Shown: positions 17,766 through 27,800 of the stretch, one piece after another | Position numbering within the stretch: the stretch's first letter is position 1 | Layout: every line of letters begins with the position of its first letter | Assembly (NCBI GenBank): GCA_016210495.1 | Contig: JACQUC010000185.1 | Coordinates: 1-64,000 of the forward strand | Direction of reading: 5' to 3' | DNA: 64,000 nt | Source of the DNA: Chloroflexota bacterium | GTDB lineage: Bacteria > Chloroflexota > FW602-bin22 > JACPRP01 | The notes under the pieces: generated by a model | The model's input: only the letters and a program-made list of their open reading frames with translations | What the model was told of the DNA's origin: nothing | Database searches by the model: none | Translations under genes and position numbers: made by a program

Positions 17766-18533
17766 ATGGACTTGATGTTTGGAAAGAAGGGGATCATTTA
17801 CGGCGTGGCTAACAAGCGCAGCATCGCGTGGGCCATCGCCAAAGCTTTGGCTTCGGCGGGAGCCAGATTGGCGCTGACTTATCAGGGGGAGAGGCTGGAG
17901 AAGAACGTTCGCGAGCTGGCGGCGACGCTGGAGAATCCGCTCGTGCTGCCCTGTGACGTGACGTCTGACGAGCAGATCGAAGAGGTGTACCGCGGCGTCC
18001 GCGAGGAGTTCGGCCGCCTGGACTTCCTGGTACACAGCGTAGCCTATGCCAGGGCCGAAGATCTGGAGGGAAAGTTTGTCGATACGCCGCGCGAGGGTTT
18101 TCGCCTGGCGCTCGACATCAGCGCCTACTCACTGCTGGCGGTGAGTAGGCCTGCCATACCCCTGATGACCGAAGGGGGTAGCATCGTGGCGATGACCTAT
18201 CTCGGGAGCGAGCGGGCGGTGCCGCACTACAACGTGATGGGCGTCGCCAAGGCCGCCCTGGAGTCGTCGATCCGCTACATGGCGTGCGATCTCGGCGAGC
18301 TGAACATACGCGTTAACGGCATCTCCGCAGGCCCCATCAACACGCTGGCGGCCCGAGGTATCGCGGGCTTCATGGGCATGTACCAGTCGTTCCGGGACAG
18401 GGCGCCCTTCCGGCGCAACACCCAGGTGGAAGAGGTGGCCGACACGGCGCTGTTCCTGTGCAGCGACCTTGGGCGGGGCATCACCGGCGAGGTGATCTTC
18501 GTGGATTGCGGGTATCACATGATGGGCGTGTAG
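17766..18533 (+). CDS. fabI: Enoyl-[acyl-carrier-protein] reductase, FabI type
   Basis: A 255-residue short-chain-dehydrogenase-type protein of normal FabI length. It has the FabI cofactor loop GIIYGVANKRSIAWAIA, the Asp motif PCDVTSD, SVAYA, and a catalytic Tyr/Lys pair in TYLGSERAVPHYNVMGVAKAAL, with ISAGPINTLAARGI following. It reduces enoyl-ACP with NAD(P)H in the last step of fatty-acid elongation. The start is the ATG at 17766, shortly after GGAGGGGG; an ATG three codons on is possible. It stands alone, with a relic RHS fragment convergent downstream. Confidence 0.92.
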   Translation: MDLMFGKKGIIYGVANKRSIAWAIAKALASAGARLALTYQGERLEKNVRELAATLENPLVLPCDVTSDEQIEEVYRGVREEFGRLDFLVHSVAYARAEDLEGKFVDTPREGFRLALDISAYSLLAVSRPAIPLMTEGGSIVAMTYLGSERAVPHYNVMGVAKAALESSIRYMACDLGELNIRVNGISAGPINTLAARGIAGFMGMYQSFRDRAPFRRNTQVEEVADTALFLCSDLGRGITGEVIFVDCGYHMMGV

Positions 18534-18574
18534 GAAGGTTTGGCCGCCCACGATCGTTGCCAGCACTCTGTTAT

Positions 18575-18958
18575 TCAAGCTGCTCCGCCCGACCCACGAG
18601 GCCAGATAGACTGATTCGTAAAGGCAACTGCTGAAGCAAGGAGGACGTCGGGAGACGTCCCCCCTCGCCGTGGGAGTCCATCGGGATAGGTCATCGTCAC
18701 CAGCCGGTCCATCGCGTCGTACTCCCACCGGGTGCTGTACAGTTGCCCGTCGATCCAGCGCTCCTCGGTGAGGATACGCCCCCTGGCGTCGTATGTCCAG
18801 CGCGTTCGGCCCGATACGTCCCACATCTCGGTGCGCCGGCCCTTGGGATTGCCTCTGTTCACGCCGTTACTGTAGCTGTCGTAGCGATAGACCGCCCTGG
18901 CTTTGACGCTACTCTGGACGTCCTGCCTGCGCCAAAATGTGAAGGATAGGGGTTTCAC
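18575..18958 (-). pseudogene. RHS/YD-repeat fragment (displaced)
   Basis: The frame contains typical YD repeats (YDSYSNGVNRGNPKGRRTEM, TYDARGRILTEERW, YDAMDRLVTMTYPDG) that match the section of the large RHS protein ending MTYPDG. After that word the sequence departs into non-RHS residues. The fragment that would normally continue it, beginning at the following DH(A/S)KLTAI word, lies at 19735-20641, on the wrong side for a simple insertion. So this is a rearranged remnant. Confidence 0.7.
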
Positions 18959-18961
18959 TCT

Positions 18962-19375
18962 CTAGTTGGGGTCCTTATCCCGGTCATAGAGATCGAGATT
19001 GGGAACGTGGCTGAAATCCCTGAGATTGCGCGTCAGGAGAGTCAGATCGTGCTCTATGGCGGTCGCTGCTATTAGAAGATCCATATCGCCGATCTGCTGC
19101 CGAAGCCTACGAGGCAGATTGCCACGCAATATGGCAAACTGCTCCATAATTGCCGGAGTGAGAGGCAAGACGTCCTTCCCCTGCAGAAAAGTACGCAGAG
19201 CTTCCAAGGCTGCTTCGGGATTGCTAGAGAAATAGGCGCCTTCGTACAGTTCGCCGTAGGAAATAAGGCTAATAGCCAAGCCATCGGGTACAAGCTTTAC
19301 CAGAGTTTGGATTGCCTCATCCAGTCCGTTAAGAGCATCAACAATCCAATCCGTATCAAGGAGATATAAACTCAT
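18962..19375 (-). CDS. PIN-domain toxin, VapC-like
   Basis: A 137-residue PIN ribonuclease. It has LLDTDWIVDALNG at the N-terminus (first acidic residues D7/D9), SYGELYEGAYF with the central acid, and IGDMDLLIAATAIEHDLTLLTRN with the C-terminal acids. Such toxins cleave RNA, usually tRNA. Its ATG overlaps the stop of the upstream antitoxin gene by 4 nt (shared ATGA), a classic toxin-antitoxin junction. The pair sits between two RHS fragments, so it entered or survived in a shuffled toxin region. Confidence 0.88.
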   Translation of the reverse strand: MSLYLLDTDWIVDALNGLDEAIQTLVKLVPDGLAISLISYGELYEGAYFSSNPEAALEALRTFLQGKDVLPLTPAIMEQFAILRGNLPRRLRQQIGDMDLLIAATAIEHDLTLLTRNLRDFSHVPNLDLYDRDKDPN

Positions 19376-19671
19376 AGGCGAACGGAGGGGCGGCCTGAGG
19401 TGCGACGTCGTTCGTGAATGTAAGCCTTGAAAGCCTCGGCATCAACGATTTCTTTCCAGCGGCCGGCCGCCTTGAGGATACCTTCCTTTGAGCGGGCAAC
19501 GTCTTCTGCCTTTGGAATCTTGGGCATTTCGTCAAGCGTGTCCACCGAAACGGAATAGAGCGCCTCACCAGTGTCAACGATCAGGCGTTTTCGAGACAGT
19601 GTGCTGGCTTTAAGTAAGAGCGCTAGGTCACTTTCAGGTGGTAGTTTTATCCGCTTTAGCTCTCTAGCCAT
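19372..19671 (-). CDS. Antitoxin partner of the PIN toxin
   Basis: A 99-residue protein beginning MARELKRIKLPPESDLALLL. Its position directly upstream of and overlapping the PIN gene identifies it as the antitoxin; the DNA-binding type is not clear from sequence. The ATG at 19671 follows AGAGAGG. The frame is open upstream into RHS sequence, which is not part of the gene. A short inverted repeat, CTTGT...ACAAG at about 19685-19697, lies just upstream and could be an operator. Confidence 0.8.
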   Translation of the reverse strand: MARELKRIKLPPESDLALLLKASTLSRKRLIVDTGEALYSVSVDTLDEMPKIPKAEDVARSKEGILKAAGRWKEIVDAEAFKAYIHERRRTSGRPSVRL

Positions 19672-19734
19672 CGTGCTAACCTCTCTTGTGGAACAAGTAT
19701 ACCAGATAATAGTGCGGTAATCTAGGAGTAGCTC

Positions 19735-20641
19735 CCGTCCAGCGTCTGCCCCGTAAACCGCTTGTCCGTCGGCGTGTTGGTCCCGCCCAAGCGAGTGCTG
19801 CCGAAGAATATCGTCCTGGGTACTCCCCTGGGTGCCTACGATCCGCAGCGTGCTCCCCGGGTGATCGGGACACACATAGTACAGCGCGCCTCCCCGCCAC
19901 AGCGCGATCGGTCGGCTCATCCCCTTGGCGCCGTAGTAATACTTGGTCACATCGTCCACAATAACCCGCCCCGTCCCCACGTTCCGCTCGTAGTGCGGCC
20001 CTACATAATGTATCGTCCCGTAGTCGTCCACCCGCTTGCCACGTTTCCCGTCGCCGTCATAGGCGAACCGGGCCTTCAGCGCTCCGGAAAGAGCCGCCTT
20101 TGCCATCCGATTCTCCTTGTCGTAGCTGTACGCCCAACCGCCCGCGCTGATCATATTCCCATTGCTGTCGTATCCATAGCCCACGCCATTGTACGACGTC
20201 ACCGCATGCACCCGCAACGGGGTGCCGTAGGTGTACCCGAGGCCGTTCTTGCTCGTGATATTGCCGATCTCGTTGTACCCGAACGTCTCGACGTCGGCTC
20301 CGCCGGTTTTCTTCTTCTTGGTCAGCCTATCCAGATCGTCGTATTCATACGTGAAGTCTTCGGAAGCGCCGATGTCTTGCCAGCGGGTCAGGTTGGCCAC
20401 GTTATCATACGTGTGCTGCAGGTCCTGGATCAGCGGCAAGCCCACTTTCGCCGTGTAGATCCGCTGCAGCGAGCCGTACGGCAGGCTGGGCGTGTCCAGC
20501 CCATTGCCGTAGTAGGAAAACGTGGTCTACACCCCGCTCGGAAAGGTGAGTATCTTGCGCTTCAGCAACCGGTTGTACGTGGCCCTCTGGAGGTAGCTCA
20601 CTCCCAGGCTGCTCGCGATAGCGGTCAGCTTGGCGTGGTCG
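19735..20641 (-). pseudogene. RHS core fragment with nonsense mutation and frameshift
   Basis: This stretch aligns by eye with the C-terminal core of the large RHS protein: KLTAIASSLG, FPSGV, YGNGLD, LPLIQDLQHTYDN, GKRVDDYGTIHYVG, and KYYYGAKG. At 20527-20529 the codon that is CAG in the large gene is TAG here (after FPSGV). Near 19800 the frame shifts: GSTRLGGTNTPTDKRFTGQ is in another frame and runs to a stop with the usual GLYWYASR end deleted. It is clearly decayed. Confidence 0.75.
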
Positions 20642-20776
20642 GCACACGTTTCAGTGCAGTACCCGTGTGTGGCCTGTGGGCGAGCCCTCGCGATGTCAAC
20701 CCGCTCATTTCGAAGTGCAAAGCGGATACCCGGCCGGCTCAGCACGCGACGTGCAATCCGCGTCCGGCGTAAATGT

Positions 20777-20910
20777 CTAGTCGATGTCATGGTAGCGCTT
20801 GAAGAGTTCCGCAAGCGGCCCCTCGGGAATCTGGTGGCGCCAGCGCGATTCCCAGTCACGCCTATTTGCCTTGAGCTGGCGCACGAAGAGGAATCTACTA
20901 ACTTATTAAT
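20777..20910 (-). pseudogene. C-terminal gene fragment cut by the MITE/IS insertion
   Basis: Reading the minus strand from the insertion edge gives FLFVRQLKANRRDWESRWRH, then QIPEGPLAELFKRYHDID and a TAG at 20777-20779. The composition looks coding, and the frame is open right up to the repeat boundary. The N-terminal part of the gene is not found on the other side of the IS. The family is not recognised. Confidence 0.4.
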
Positions 20911-20920
20911 TAATTAATTA

Positions 20921-21021
20921 GTTTCTGGTGCAAAATGCGGGTTCCGGCATGGCCAAAGGCCCTGGCCACGCTCAGATCGCTGCTAGGCATATTGCTTATC
21001 AGGCAATTTCGCACCAAGAAC
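20921..21021. mobile_element. MITE-A, 101 bp, related to the adjacent IS
   Basis: The ends are GTTTCTGGTGCAAAATGC and, inverted, GTTCTTGGTGCGAAATTGC. They match the terminal inverted repeats of the neighbouring IS. The element is flanked by TAATTA on both sides (20915-20920 and 21022-21027); the second copy is shared with the IS. It has no coding capacity. Confidence 0.75.
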
Positions 21022-21027
21022 TAATTA

Positions 21028-22587
21028 GTTTTTGGTGCAAAAAAGCCCCCGATCAGTTAGGATTTGTGTGGAAACGAGTCCCAACTTACGCGGAGGCTGA
21101 TATACATGATAACAGATCGCTACGAGCCTATGAACCTTTTTGATCTCGTGCCCAAACTGAGCTTGGAGATGGATCCTGTACTCGCCGCACTCGATAAGCT
21201 GCTGGATGACGACGTGCTCTTTCAACGGGTGAAGGATGACCTCGCCCGCCGCTATCCGAATGGTCTGACGCTGGGGCGTCACTCTAAACCGGTCGAGGTC
21301 ATCCTGCGCACGCTCGTAGTTCGACGCCTGTATGATTGGAGCTATGAACAGACCGAACACTTCGTCTCCGACAGCATTGTCCTGCGGCAGTTCTGTCGTC
21401 TCTATTTGGAAGCGGCGCCTGATGATACCACGCTCATCCGTTGGGCGGCCCTTATCGGGCCCGAAACCCTGGAGCAACTCAACGATCATGTTGCAAGACT
21501 GGCCCACCAACTGCGTGTGACAAGGGGACGCAAGCTGCGAAGCGACTCCACCGTGGTCGAGACGAACATCGCCTACCCACGAGACAGTAGTCTGCTCAGG
21601 GATGGGGTGAGGGTTGTTAGCCGCCTGATCGGACGGGCGAAGGAGTTCGTGGACACGCACGTCCAGAACGCCAAGGTAGTCTTTCGCAACCGCACAAGCA
21701 GTGCTAAACGGCTGGCCCGACAAATTGCCGACGAGGCGCGCCGTCGTGGGCAAGAGGCAGAGGAGGGACGCCGGGCTACTTACCAGCGGCTGCTGAAGGT
21801 GACAGAGGCAACCCTGAAGCAGGCCGAGACGGTACAGTCGGTGCTGGCCGAAAAATCGGTTACTGCTGCGGAAAGGCTGCAAGAGGGCCTCGACCAGTTC
21901 GTGCCCTTGCTTAAGCAGGTGATGACACAGACTCGTCGGCGGGTACTGGGGGGCCAGATGGTTCCGGCAGCAGAGAAGTTGGTGAGCCTCTTTGAGCCAC
22001 ACACGCAGATCATCCGTCGGGGCAAGGTGAACAAGCCTACGGAGTTTGGGCGTAAAGTCTGGTTGGACGAAGTTGACGGAGGCATCATCAGTCGGTATCG
22101 GGTGCTGGAGGGCAACCCGAATGACGACAAGGAGGTGCCAGGGAGCCTGGCCAACCACCAACGCCTCTTTACACGGCCGCCGAATCTGTTTACAGGAGAT
22201 CGAGGCGTTCATTCGGCAGAGAACGAGGTAACTGCCTACCAGGTAGGAGTGAAACAGGTCGTCTTGCCCCAACCGGGGCACAAAACCAGCGAGCGCAAGA
22301 GCCACGAACGACAAGGATGGTTCCGCCGAGGCTTGCGCTTCCGAGCTGGAATCGAGGGGCGAATCAGCGTGCTGAAGCGTCGCGGCTATCTCGGACGTTG
22401 CCGGGACAAGGGCGAAAACGGCTTCGGAAGATGGATTGGCTGGGGCATAATGACCGCCAACCTGCAAACTATTGCTCGAACGCAGGCCGCTCGCTCGTAA
22501 CACGGCGGAACCTCACACAATAAGATTGTGTCCAAGCGGTGGACCAGGCAGTAACCCCTATGGGCTCTGCCATTTCGCACCAAAAAC
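21028..22587 (+). mobile_element. Complete insertion sequence, 1560 bp, ISNCY/IS1182-like
   Basis: The ends are GTTTTTGGTGCAAAAAAGCC and, inverted, GTTTTTGGTGCGAAATGGCA. They flank one intact transposase gene. Direct repeats TAATTA at 21022-21027 and 22588-22593 mark the target, which is itself a palindrome. The right target copy overlaps the stop codon of the membrane-protein gene at 22591. Three roughly 100-bp MITEs in the window share these ends, so this IS could mobilise them. Confidence 0.82.
21106..22500 (+). CDS. DDE transposase of the IS at 21028-22587
   Basis: A 464-residue transposase. RRLYDWSYEQTEHFVSDS and DDTTLIRW lie in the N-terminal region, LRSDSTVVETNI carries a probable first catalytic Asp near residue 145, and FEPHTQIIRRGKVNKPTEFG and LFTGDRGVHSAENE carry the second Asp region. 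GIEGRISVLKRRG supplies a late Glu. A long central helical region of about 90 residues separates the catalytic parts, as in the ISNCY group. The start is the ATG at 21106 behind GGAGG. The gene looks intact and potentially active. Confidence 0.88.
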   Translation: MITDRYEPMNLFDLVPKLSLEMDPVLAALDKLLDDDVLFQRVKDDLARRYPNGLTLGRHSKPVEVILRTLVVRRLYDWSYEQTEHFVSDSIVLRQFCRLYLEAAPDDTTLIRWAALIGPETLEQLNDHVARLAHQLRVTRGRKLRSDSTVVETNIAYPRDSSLLRDGVRVVSRLIGRAKEFVDTHVQNAKVVFRNRTSSAKRLARQIADEARRRGQEAEEGRRATYQRLLKVTEATLKQAETVQSVLAEKSVTAAERLQEGLDQFVPLLKQVMTQTRRRVLGGQMVPAAEKLVSLFEPHTQIIRRGKVNKPTEFGRKVWLDEVDGGIISRYRVLEGNPNDDKEVPGSLANHQRLFTRPPNLFTGDRGVHSAENEVTAYQVGVKQVVLPQPGHKTSERKSHERQGWFRRGLRFRAGIEGRISVLKRRGYLGRCRDKGENGFGRWIGWGIMTANLQTIARTQAARS

Positions 22588-22590
22588 TAA

Positions 22591-22950
22591 TTAGAACACG
22601 AACCTCACTAAGAGCACACCCAAAAGCGCACCGGAGAATAGCGCGATTAGAGCCGCAGCGGCCCGTGCCAGTAGGATGGCGGACGGCACCTCTTCGGGCT
22701 CTGCAATCATCTTCTTCAGCATAGAGATGTGCTCCTCTGGGCTCTGCCTAAACAGTAGCTTTGTCATCCACGCGTAATCAGCCGGGAGGATCTCCCGTCC
22801 CTTGGGCGTGCGAATAACATTCAGGCGCTGTATGCGGCCGAAAGCTCTCACGACCGGGCGGGGGAAAAGAATAACGAGCAGGGCGAGGGCAACAAAAACA
22901 GACAGCGTACCTACGACGACTGCCACCGATGTGCTGGGAGGGGGTTGCAT
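22591..22950 (-). CDS. Small two-helix membrane protein, possible immunity protein
   Basis: A 119-residue protein with a long hydrophobic N-terminal segment (SVAVVVGTLSVFVALALLVILF) and a C-terminal one (LIALFSGALLGVLLVRFVF) around a soluble RIQRLNVIRTPKGREILPAD core. It lies 14 nt downstream of the gene at 22965-23591, which itself follows a displaced RHS C-terminus. Genes in that order in RHS islands are commonly toxin tips and their immunity proteins; this is inference. Its TAA stop (22591-22593) lies in the target duplication of the IS. Confidence 0.6.
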   Translation of the reverse strand: MQPPPSTSVAVVVGTLSVFVALALLVILFPRPVVRAFGRIQRLNVIRTPKGREILPADYAWMTKLLFRQSPEEHISMLKKMIAEPEEVPSAILLARAAAALIALFSGALLGVLLVRFVF

Positions 22951-22964
22951 CGCAGTTCCTCAGT

Positions 22965-23591
22965 CTACTTTACCCTGATTACCCAGGAGTGCACTCCAAA
23001 GCCATGCATTTCCACGGGCGGAAAGCCCGCTGAGACCCCAACATTTACCTCAACGCCAACTACCCCGTTCTGGGTCACGACTTCTACGCCGCCTCCGAGG
23101 CCTTCACCGTAACTGCTGCCCGCCTGAGCGCTCCAACCGCTCAACTGCTCGACACTACTGGCGCTCGTCCACTGGTAAGTCCCGGAGACCGATCCGTTCA
23201 CCACAGTCGCCATCCCCCCGCCACCGGCGGATACTACGATCGCTTCGCCCCCAGAGCTATCCTTGACGTACATAGCACTCACTGTGCCGCCGTGTCCGAC
23301 GGCGCCACCCGAGAACGTGACTCCTAGACCCTCGGTTCCCCGAAGCATGTCGCCTCCGGGCGCAACTACCGGGCTGCCTACAGTGGTAGAACCAGCCAAT
23401 GGCACCGTGGCCCAGCTACTTGGCGGATTCGAAGTATCGGGACTTGCCCAGGTAAACCCAGGGTTCGAAGGGTGGCTGGCGCTGGTCCCGTTGCCGCTGG
23501 GCCACCCGTTCTCATCGACAGGTATGACCAGCGGGTCGTCGTCCGGGTTCCGGTCGTCGGTGGGGCTGTCCACTTGTACAGGGGAACTCAT
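22965..23591 (-). CDS. Unknown glycine/serine-rich protein following a displaced RHS end
   Basis: A 208-residue protein starting MSSPVQVDSPTDDRNPDDDP, rich in Gly, Ser and Val, with many short beta-type repeats (SGGAVGHGGTVSAMYV, EGLGGGVEVVTQNGVVGVEV) and an end GFGVHSWVIRVK. There is no signal peptide. The ATG at 23591 follows GGAGGGGG and lies 27 nt after the stop of the RHS C-terminal fragment. It may be a separated toxin tip or an effector loaded on RHS; no family is recognised. Confidence 0.55.
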   Translation of the reverse strand: MSSPVQVDSPTDDRNPDDDPLVIPVDENGWPSGNGTSASHPSNPGFTWASPDTSNPPSSWATVPLAGSTTVGSPVVAPGGDMLRGTEGLGVTFSGGAVGHGGTVSAMYVKDSSGGEAIVVSAGGGGMATVVNGSVSGTYQWTSASSVEQLSGWSAQAGSSYGEGLGGGVEVVTQNGVVGVEVNVGVSAGFPPVEMHGFGVHSWVIRVK

Positions 23592-23618
23592 AATGTCCCC
23601 CTCCCCTGCGTCACTTCC

Positions 23619-24140
23619 CTAGCCCCCCTCGTCAAACGAGTGCCCCGAGGGATCGACGTAGCGCAGCGGGTTGTTCAGCACGTAGCTGTAGGGATTCATC
23701 GCTTGCGGATTGCGCAGATCCGCCAGCACCGTATCCGCCTGCGTAAACCTCCCCAGCACCGGACTGTATGGCCGCGACGCATACCAGTACAACCCCGTCG
23801 ACAAATCCAGTACCTGCCCTGTGAACTTCCGATCCGTCTGTAGATTGCTTCCTCCCGACCTGGTCTCCCCATAGCACGCGTAGCCAATCGAGTCCACGAT
23901 GTTCCCGCTGGCGTCGGTTACCCTGGTGCTGCCGCCAAGATGGTCGCTGTGCACGTAGTACAAGACTCCGTTCTTGCGCAAAGCGATCAGCCGACCCGCA
24001 CCGCCCAGGGCAGCGTAGTAGTACTTGGTGAGCTTCTCGCCCGTGTCCTGCCCGTTCCCGACGTTCCGCTCGTAGTGGCCACCTACGTAATGAATGGTGC
24101 CCAAATCTTCTTTGCGTTTCCCGCGACGCCAGTCGTCCAC
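23619..24140 (-). pseudogene. RHS C-terminal core fragment
   Basis: It matches, at very high identity by eye, the last core repeats of the large RHS protein: GTIHYVGGHYERNVGNGQDT, KYYYAALG, VHSDHLGGSTRVTDASGNIV, DLSTGLYWYASRPYSPVLGR, and LRYVDPSGH. It ends eight residues after the PSGH word, without a tip domain. The upstream core is missing. This is the usual structure of displaced RHS ends that act as recombination donors for tip switching. Confidence 0.75.
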
Positions 24141-24333
24141 ATGGGACAGCCGTGTCTACGCGCCAGCGATAGCAAGGTGCTCTGCGCGCGGCTCCCCTCA
24201 CGCGTACAAACACCGCTTGTGGTGCCCACAAGCAATCACTTGCCGGGATGAGAGGAGAGAAACCTGGCGTCAGCGCCTCGACCAGTGGAATGAATGTCCT
24301 TGCTACACGCTTGATGCTTCGGGCAACCGGGCG

Positions 24334-24807
24334 TCACCAACACTCACCTTTGCCATTATTGACCTTAACGAAAATGGCTCGCGGACTTTCACTCGACGTC
24401 CAGAACACGTCCCGGCTCCCCACGGGAAAGACAACGCTTCGCTCCAAGCCCCGCGGGTACCACGGCGTGCCTGGAGTCGGCCGAAATCGCAAAACTATCT
24501 TGTGCAAAGCAAATGGATCACTGGATGATGAATCGAGCTGCCACGTTCCTGAAGCGTCTCCCCTGCCAGACCGTACGCTCAGTGTGAAGTGCTTGAATGG
24601 AATATTCTGAGCCTCGAATGCTCCGTCGGGACTAAATCTAAAGAACCCACAGGTAGCAGAACGGCCTCCACCGCCATCGGTCTCTTCTCTCTCGACCCAC
24701 AGTCCTGCGACATTCGCTGGAACAGGTTTCACAGGGAAGCAAGATGTTAGGATGGTCGACAACAGGTAGATCATACCCGCCCTTATGAAGTTGCTGCGCC
24801 TAACCAC
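24334..24807 (-). CDS. Putative lipoprotein, candidate immunity protein of the large RHS
   Basis: A 157-residue protein with a signal peptide ending in a lipobox-like LTSC (IYLLSTILTSCFPV), so it is probably lipidated at that Cys and membrane-anchored. The mature part contains GLWVEREETDGGGG, FFRFSPDGAFEAQNI and SGTWQLDSSSSDPF, a small beta-sheet protein resembling lipocalin-like lipoproteins. It is the first gene downstream of the RHS tip (49 nt), where immunity genes normally sit. The immunity role is inferred from position only. Confidence 0.65.
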   Translation of the reverse strand: MVRRSNFIRAGMIYLLSTILTSCFPVKPVPANVAGLWVEREETDGGGGRSATCGFFRFSPDGAFEAQNIPFKHFTLSVRSGRGDASGTWQLDSSSSDPFALHKIVLRFRPTPGTPWYPRGLERSVVFPVGSRDVFWTSSESPRAIFVKVNNGKGECW

Positions 24808-24855
24808 TACTCAATCCCCTGTCCTAGACTAGATTAGACTAGACTACACTAGGTC

Positions 24856-27800
24856 TCACTTGAATCGTATCGGCTCATTCCAGAAGAAGTGCTGAGTGGT
24901 CTCCGACACTGGGGCGCGATCAAACACCCAGGGCAGATACGATGGGATGCTGTTGACAAGAGGTTCGATGTTCTGCTGCCAAAACTCGGTATAGCCCAAA
25001 ACAGGCGGATGTGTAGCGGACGCCAGGTTGGACTCATTCGAAACGTGGAGCGAGATTTGCGCAGTCCCACCCTCTTTGTCGACGCTAAGAACAGTGACCT
25101 CCACATCGTAGGAGCCGAGGAATGTCACTGCAAGGTTCCCGGTGCGTCCACCGGTTAGGACGTTGGCGTAGTCCCCGACGTATTTGGGAACTCCCTGCAA
25201 ACCGCTGAGATCGTACCTTCCGTAGTAACTGCCATATTCCTCTTGCGCCACTCGCGCCGCCATCGTCGCTCGAACCTCGTCGATGTACGAGTGCGTTCGC
25301 AGTAGCTCAGTCATCTCGTCCCCGGCGTAAAACACCTGTTCACTGGGGCCCAAGCCAAGCAACCATTGCACGCCAAGATCAAAGGCACTGGTTAGGTTTC
25401 CTACGGCCGGTTCCTCGGCCTCCGCATTGCCCTCCTCTTCCTCATCATCATGCCCTGTCGGATCCACATACTTAAGGGGATTATTCAGTACATAGCCATA
25501 GGCATTCAATGCCTGCGGATTCTTCAAATCCGGCACAATCGTATCGGGCTGCGTGAACCGCCCTAGCGCCGGACTGTACGGTCGCGAAGCATACCAGTAC
25601 AACCCCGTCGACAAATCGAGTATCTGCCCCGTGTACTTCCGATCGGTCTGTAGATTGCTCCCGCCAAACCTCGTCTCCCCGTAGCACGTGTACCCAATCG
25701 AGTCCACGATGTTCCCGCTGGCATCGGTCATCCTGGTGCTGCCACCGAGATGGTCGCTGTGCACGCAATACAAAACACCGTTCTTGCGCAGCGCAATCAG
25801 CCGACTCGCAGCCCCCAGGGCGGCGTAGTAGTACTTGGTAACCTTCTCCGCCGTATCTTGCCCGTTCCCGACGTTCCGCTCGTAGTGCCCGCCCACGTAG
25901 TGGATGGTCCCGTAGTCGTCAACTCGCTTGCCGCGTCTCCCATCAGCATCGTATGCGAACCTAGCTTTCAGCACCCCCGACAGGACCGCCTTCACCATCC
26001 TGTTCTCTTTGTCGTAGCTGTACGCCCAAGAACCCGCGCTTACCATATTTCCGTTGTCGTCGTAGCCATAGCTCACGCCGTTGTGGCTGATTACCCCGTG
26101 CACTCGCAGAGGGCTCTCGTATGTGTACCCGAGGCCATTCTTGTTCGTGATGTTGCCGATCTGATTGTACCCGAAGGTCTCCAAGTCGGCACCACCCGTG
26201 TTCTTCTTCTTGGTCAATCTATCCAGATCGTCGTATTCGTAGGTGAAGTCCTCCGCAGCAGCCAGGTCCTGCCACCGGGTGAGGTTGGCTGTGTTGTCAT
26301 ATGTGTGTTGCAAATCCTGAATGAGCGGCAAGCCTGCCTTAACCGTGTAGATGCGCTGGAGCGAGCCATACGGCAGGCCGGGCGTGTCCAGGCCGTTGCC
26401 GTAATACGAGAGCGTCGTCTGCACGCCACTCGGGAAGCTGAGTACTTTCGGCTTCAGCAACTGGTTGTACGTGGCGCTTTGCAGGTAATTCACTCCCAGG
26501 CTGCTGGCAATGGCAGTCAGCTTGCTGTGATCGCCGTAGGTGTAGGTCAGTACCTCGCCGTCAGGATAAGTCATCGACGCAACGCGATCCATGGAGTCGT
26601 ACGTATACTGCGTCACGTAGCTCTGCCCGTCGACTATCTGCTCGTCTCGCACCACTCGCCCTCGCCGGTCGTAGCGGTAGTACCGCCGCCCGGACACGTC
26701 GTACATCGCCGTCCTGCGCCCCTTGCCGTACTGGTTCACGCCATCGTACTCGTCGTAAGCATAGTTCGCTCTCGCCCGCCTCGTCTGCGCGTAGTCGCTC
26801 CCTTCGTAGTCGGCTAACCACGAGCGGAGGTCGTTGGGGTCGCTCGCCTTGATGACCCTCGTCCCCGCCACGATCGGACCCTGGCTGAACTCCTTCGGCT
26901 CGTTGGGCGGGTTGCCAATCCCGGCGGCGTTCAGCAACTCCTGGATGGCGCTCTTCAGCTCGTTGAAGTGCACCGCCCTTACCTTCACCCCTGTCCCCGC
27001 CACGATGGCCGGGTCGCTCCAGGCATACAGGCTCAGCCCCGCCGCCACACGGTTGACGTCCACCGCGCTGCGCAGCTCTATGATATCATAAACCGAGGGC
27101 TTGCTCACCCCGGCGGTGATCTGGCTCACCCAGTCCATGGCGTAGTACTTGCGCACCAGCCGGTTCAGCTCGTCGTAGCCCAACTCGATCACCTGGCCCT
27201 TGGCGTCGGTCACCTTCGTCAGGTTTCCCGCCAGGTCGTACTCGAAATACCACCAGTAGGAGGCGACGAGCGGGTCGTTGCTGCCCGCCCGGTCGGGATC
27301 GTGCAGCTTGGTGCGCTGCGATAGCGGGTTGTACTGCATCTTCGTGATGTTCCCGGCGTTGTCGGCGATCCGCATCAGATTGTTCAAGCCATCGTAGCTG
27401 TAGTCTGTCGTGGCGTAGAGGGTGCCGGGATGGGAGCCGGTGTACTCTTTCACCTGGACAAGCCGGTCGAAAGGATCGTTCGTCAGATCCCGCCGATGGC
27501 TCCTTTCGTCCACCTGGCTGGTGGTGCGACCCGAGTAATAGCACAGCCTGGCCGTGCTGTCGGGATTGGTGACCTGCGAGGTGCGCCGCAGGCCTTCGTA
27601 AGCGTACTGGGTCTTGGGCTGGGTGCCATCCGGGCTGGTGTAGTCCCAGGTGCTGCTGCCCGCGACGTAGGGCACGGACTGGCTGGACTTCAGGCCCCGG
27701 CTGTCGAAGCCGGTGTCCACCACCAGCGGGTTCGATCCCGCCGCGTTCTCGGCGCGACTCTGCACCACCCTCCCCAGCCCGTCGTGCCAGGACTTCGCGC

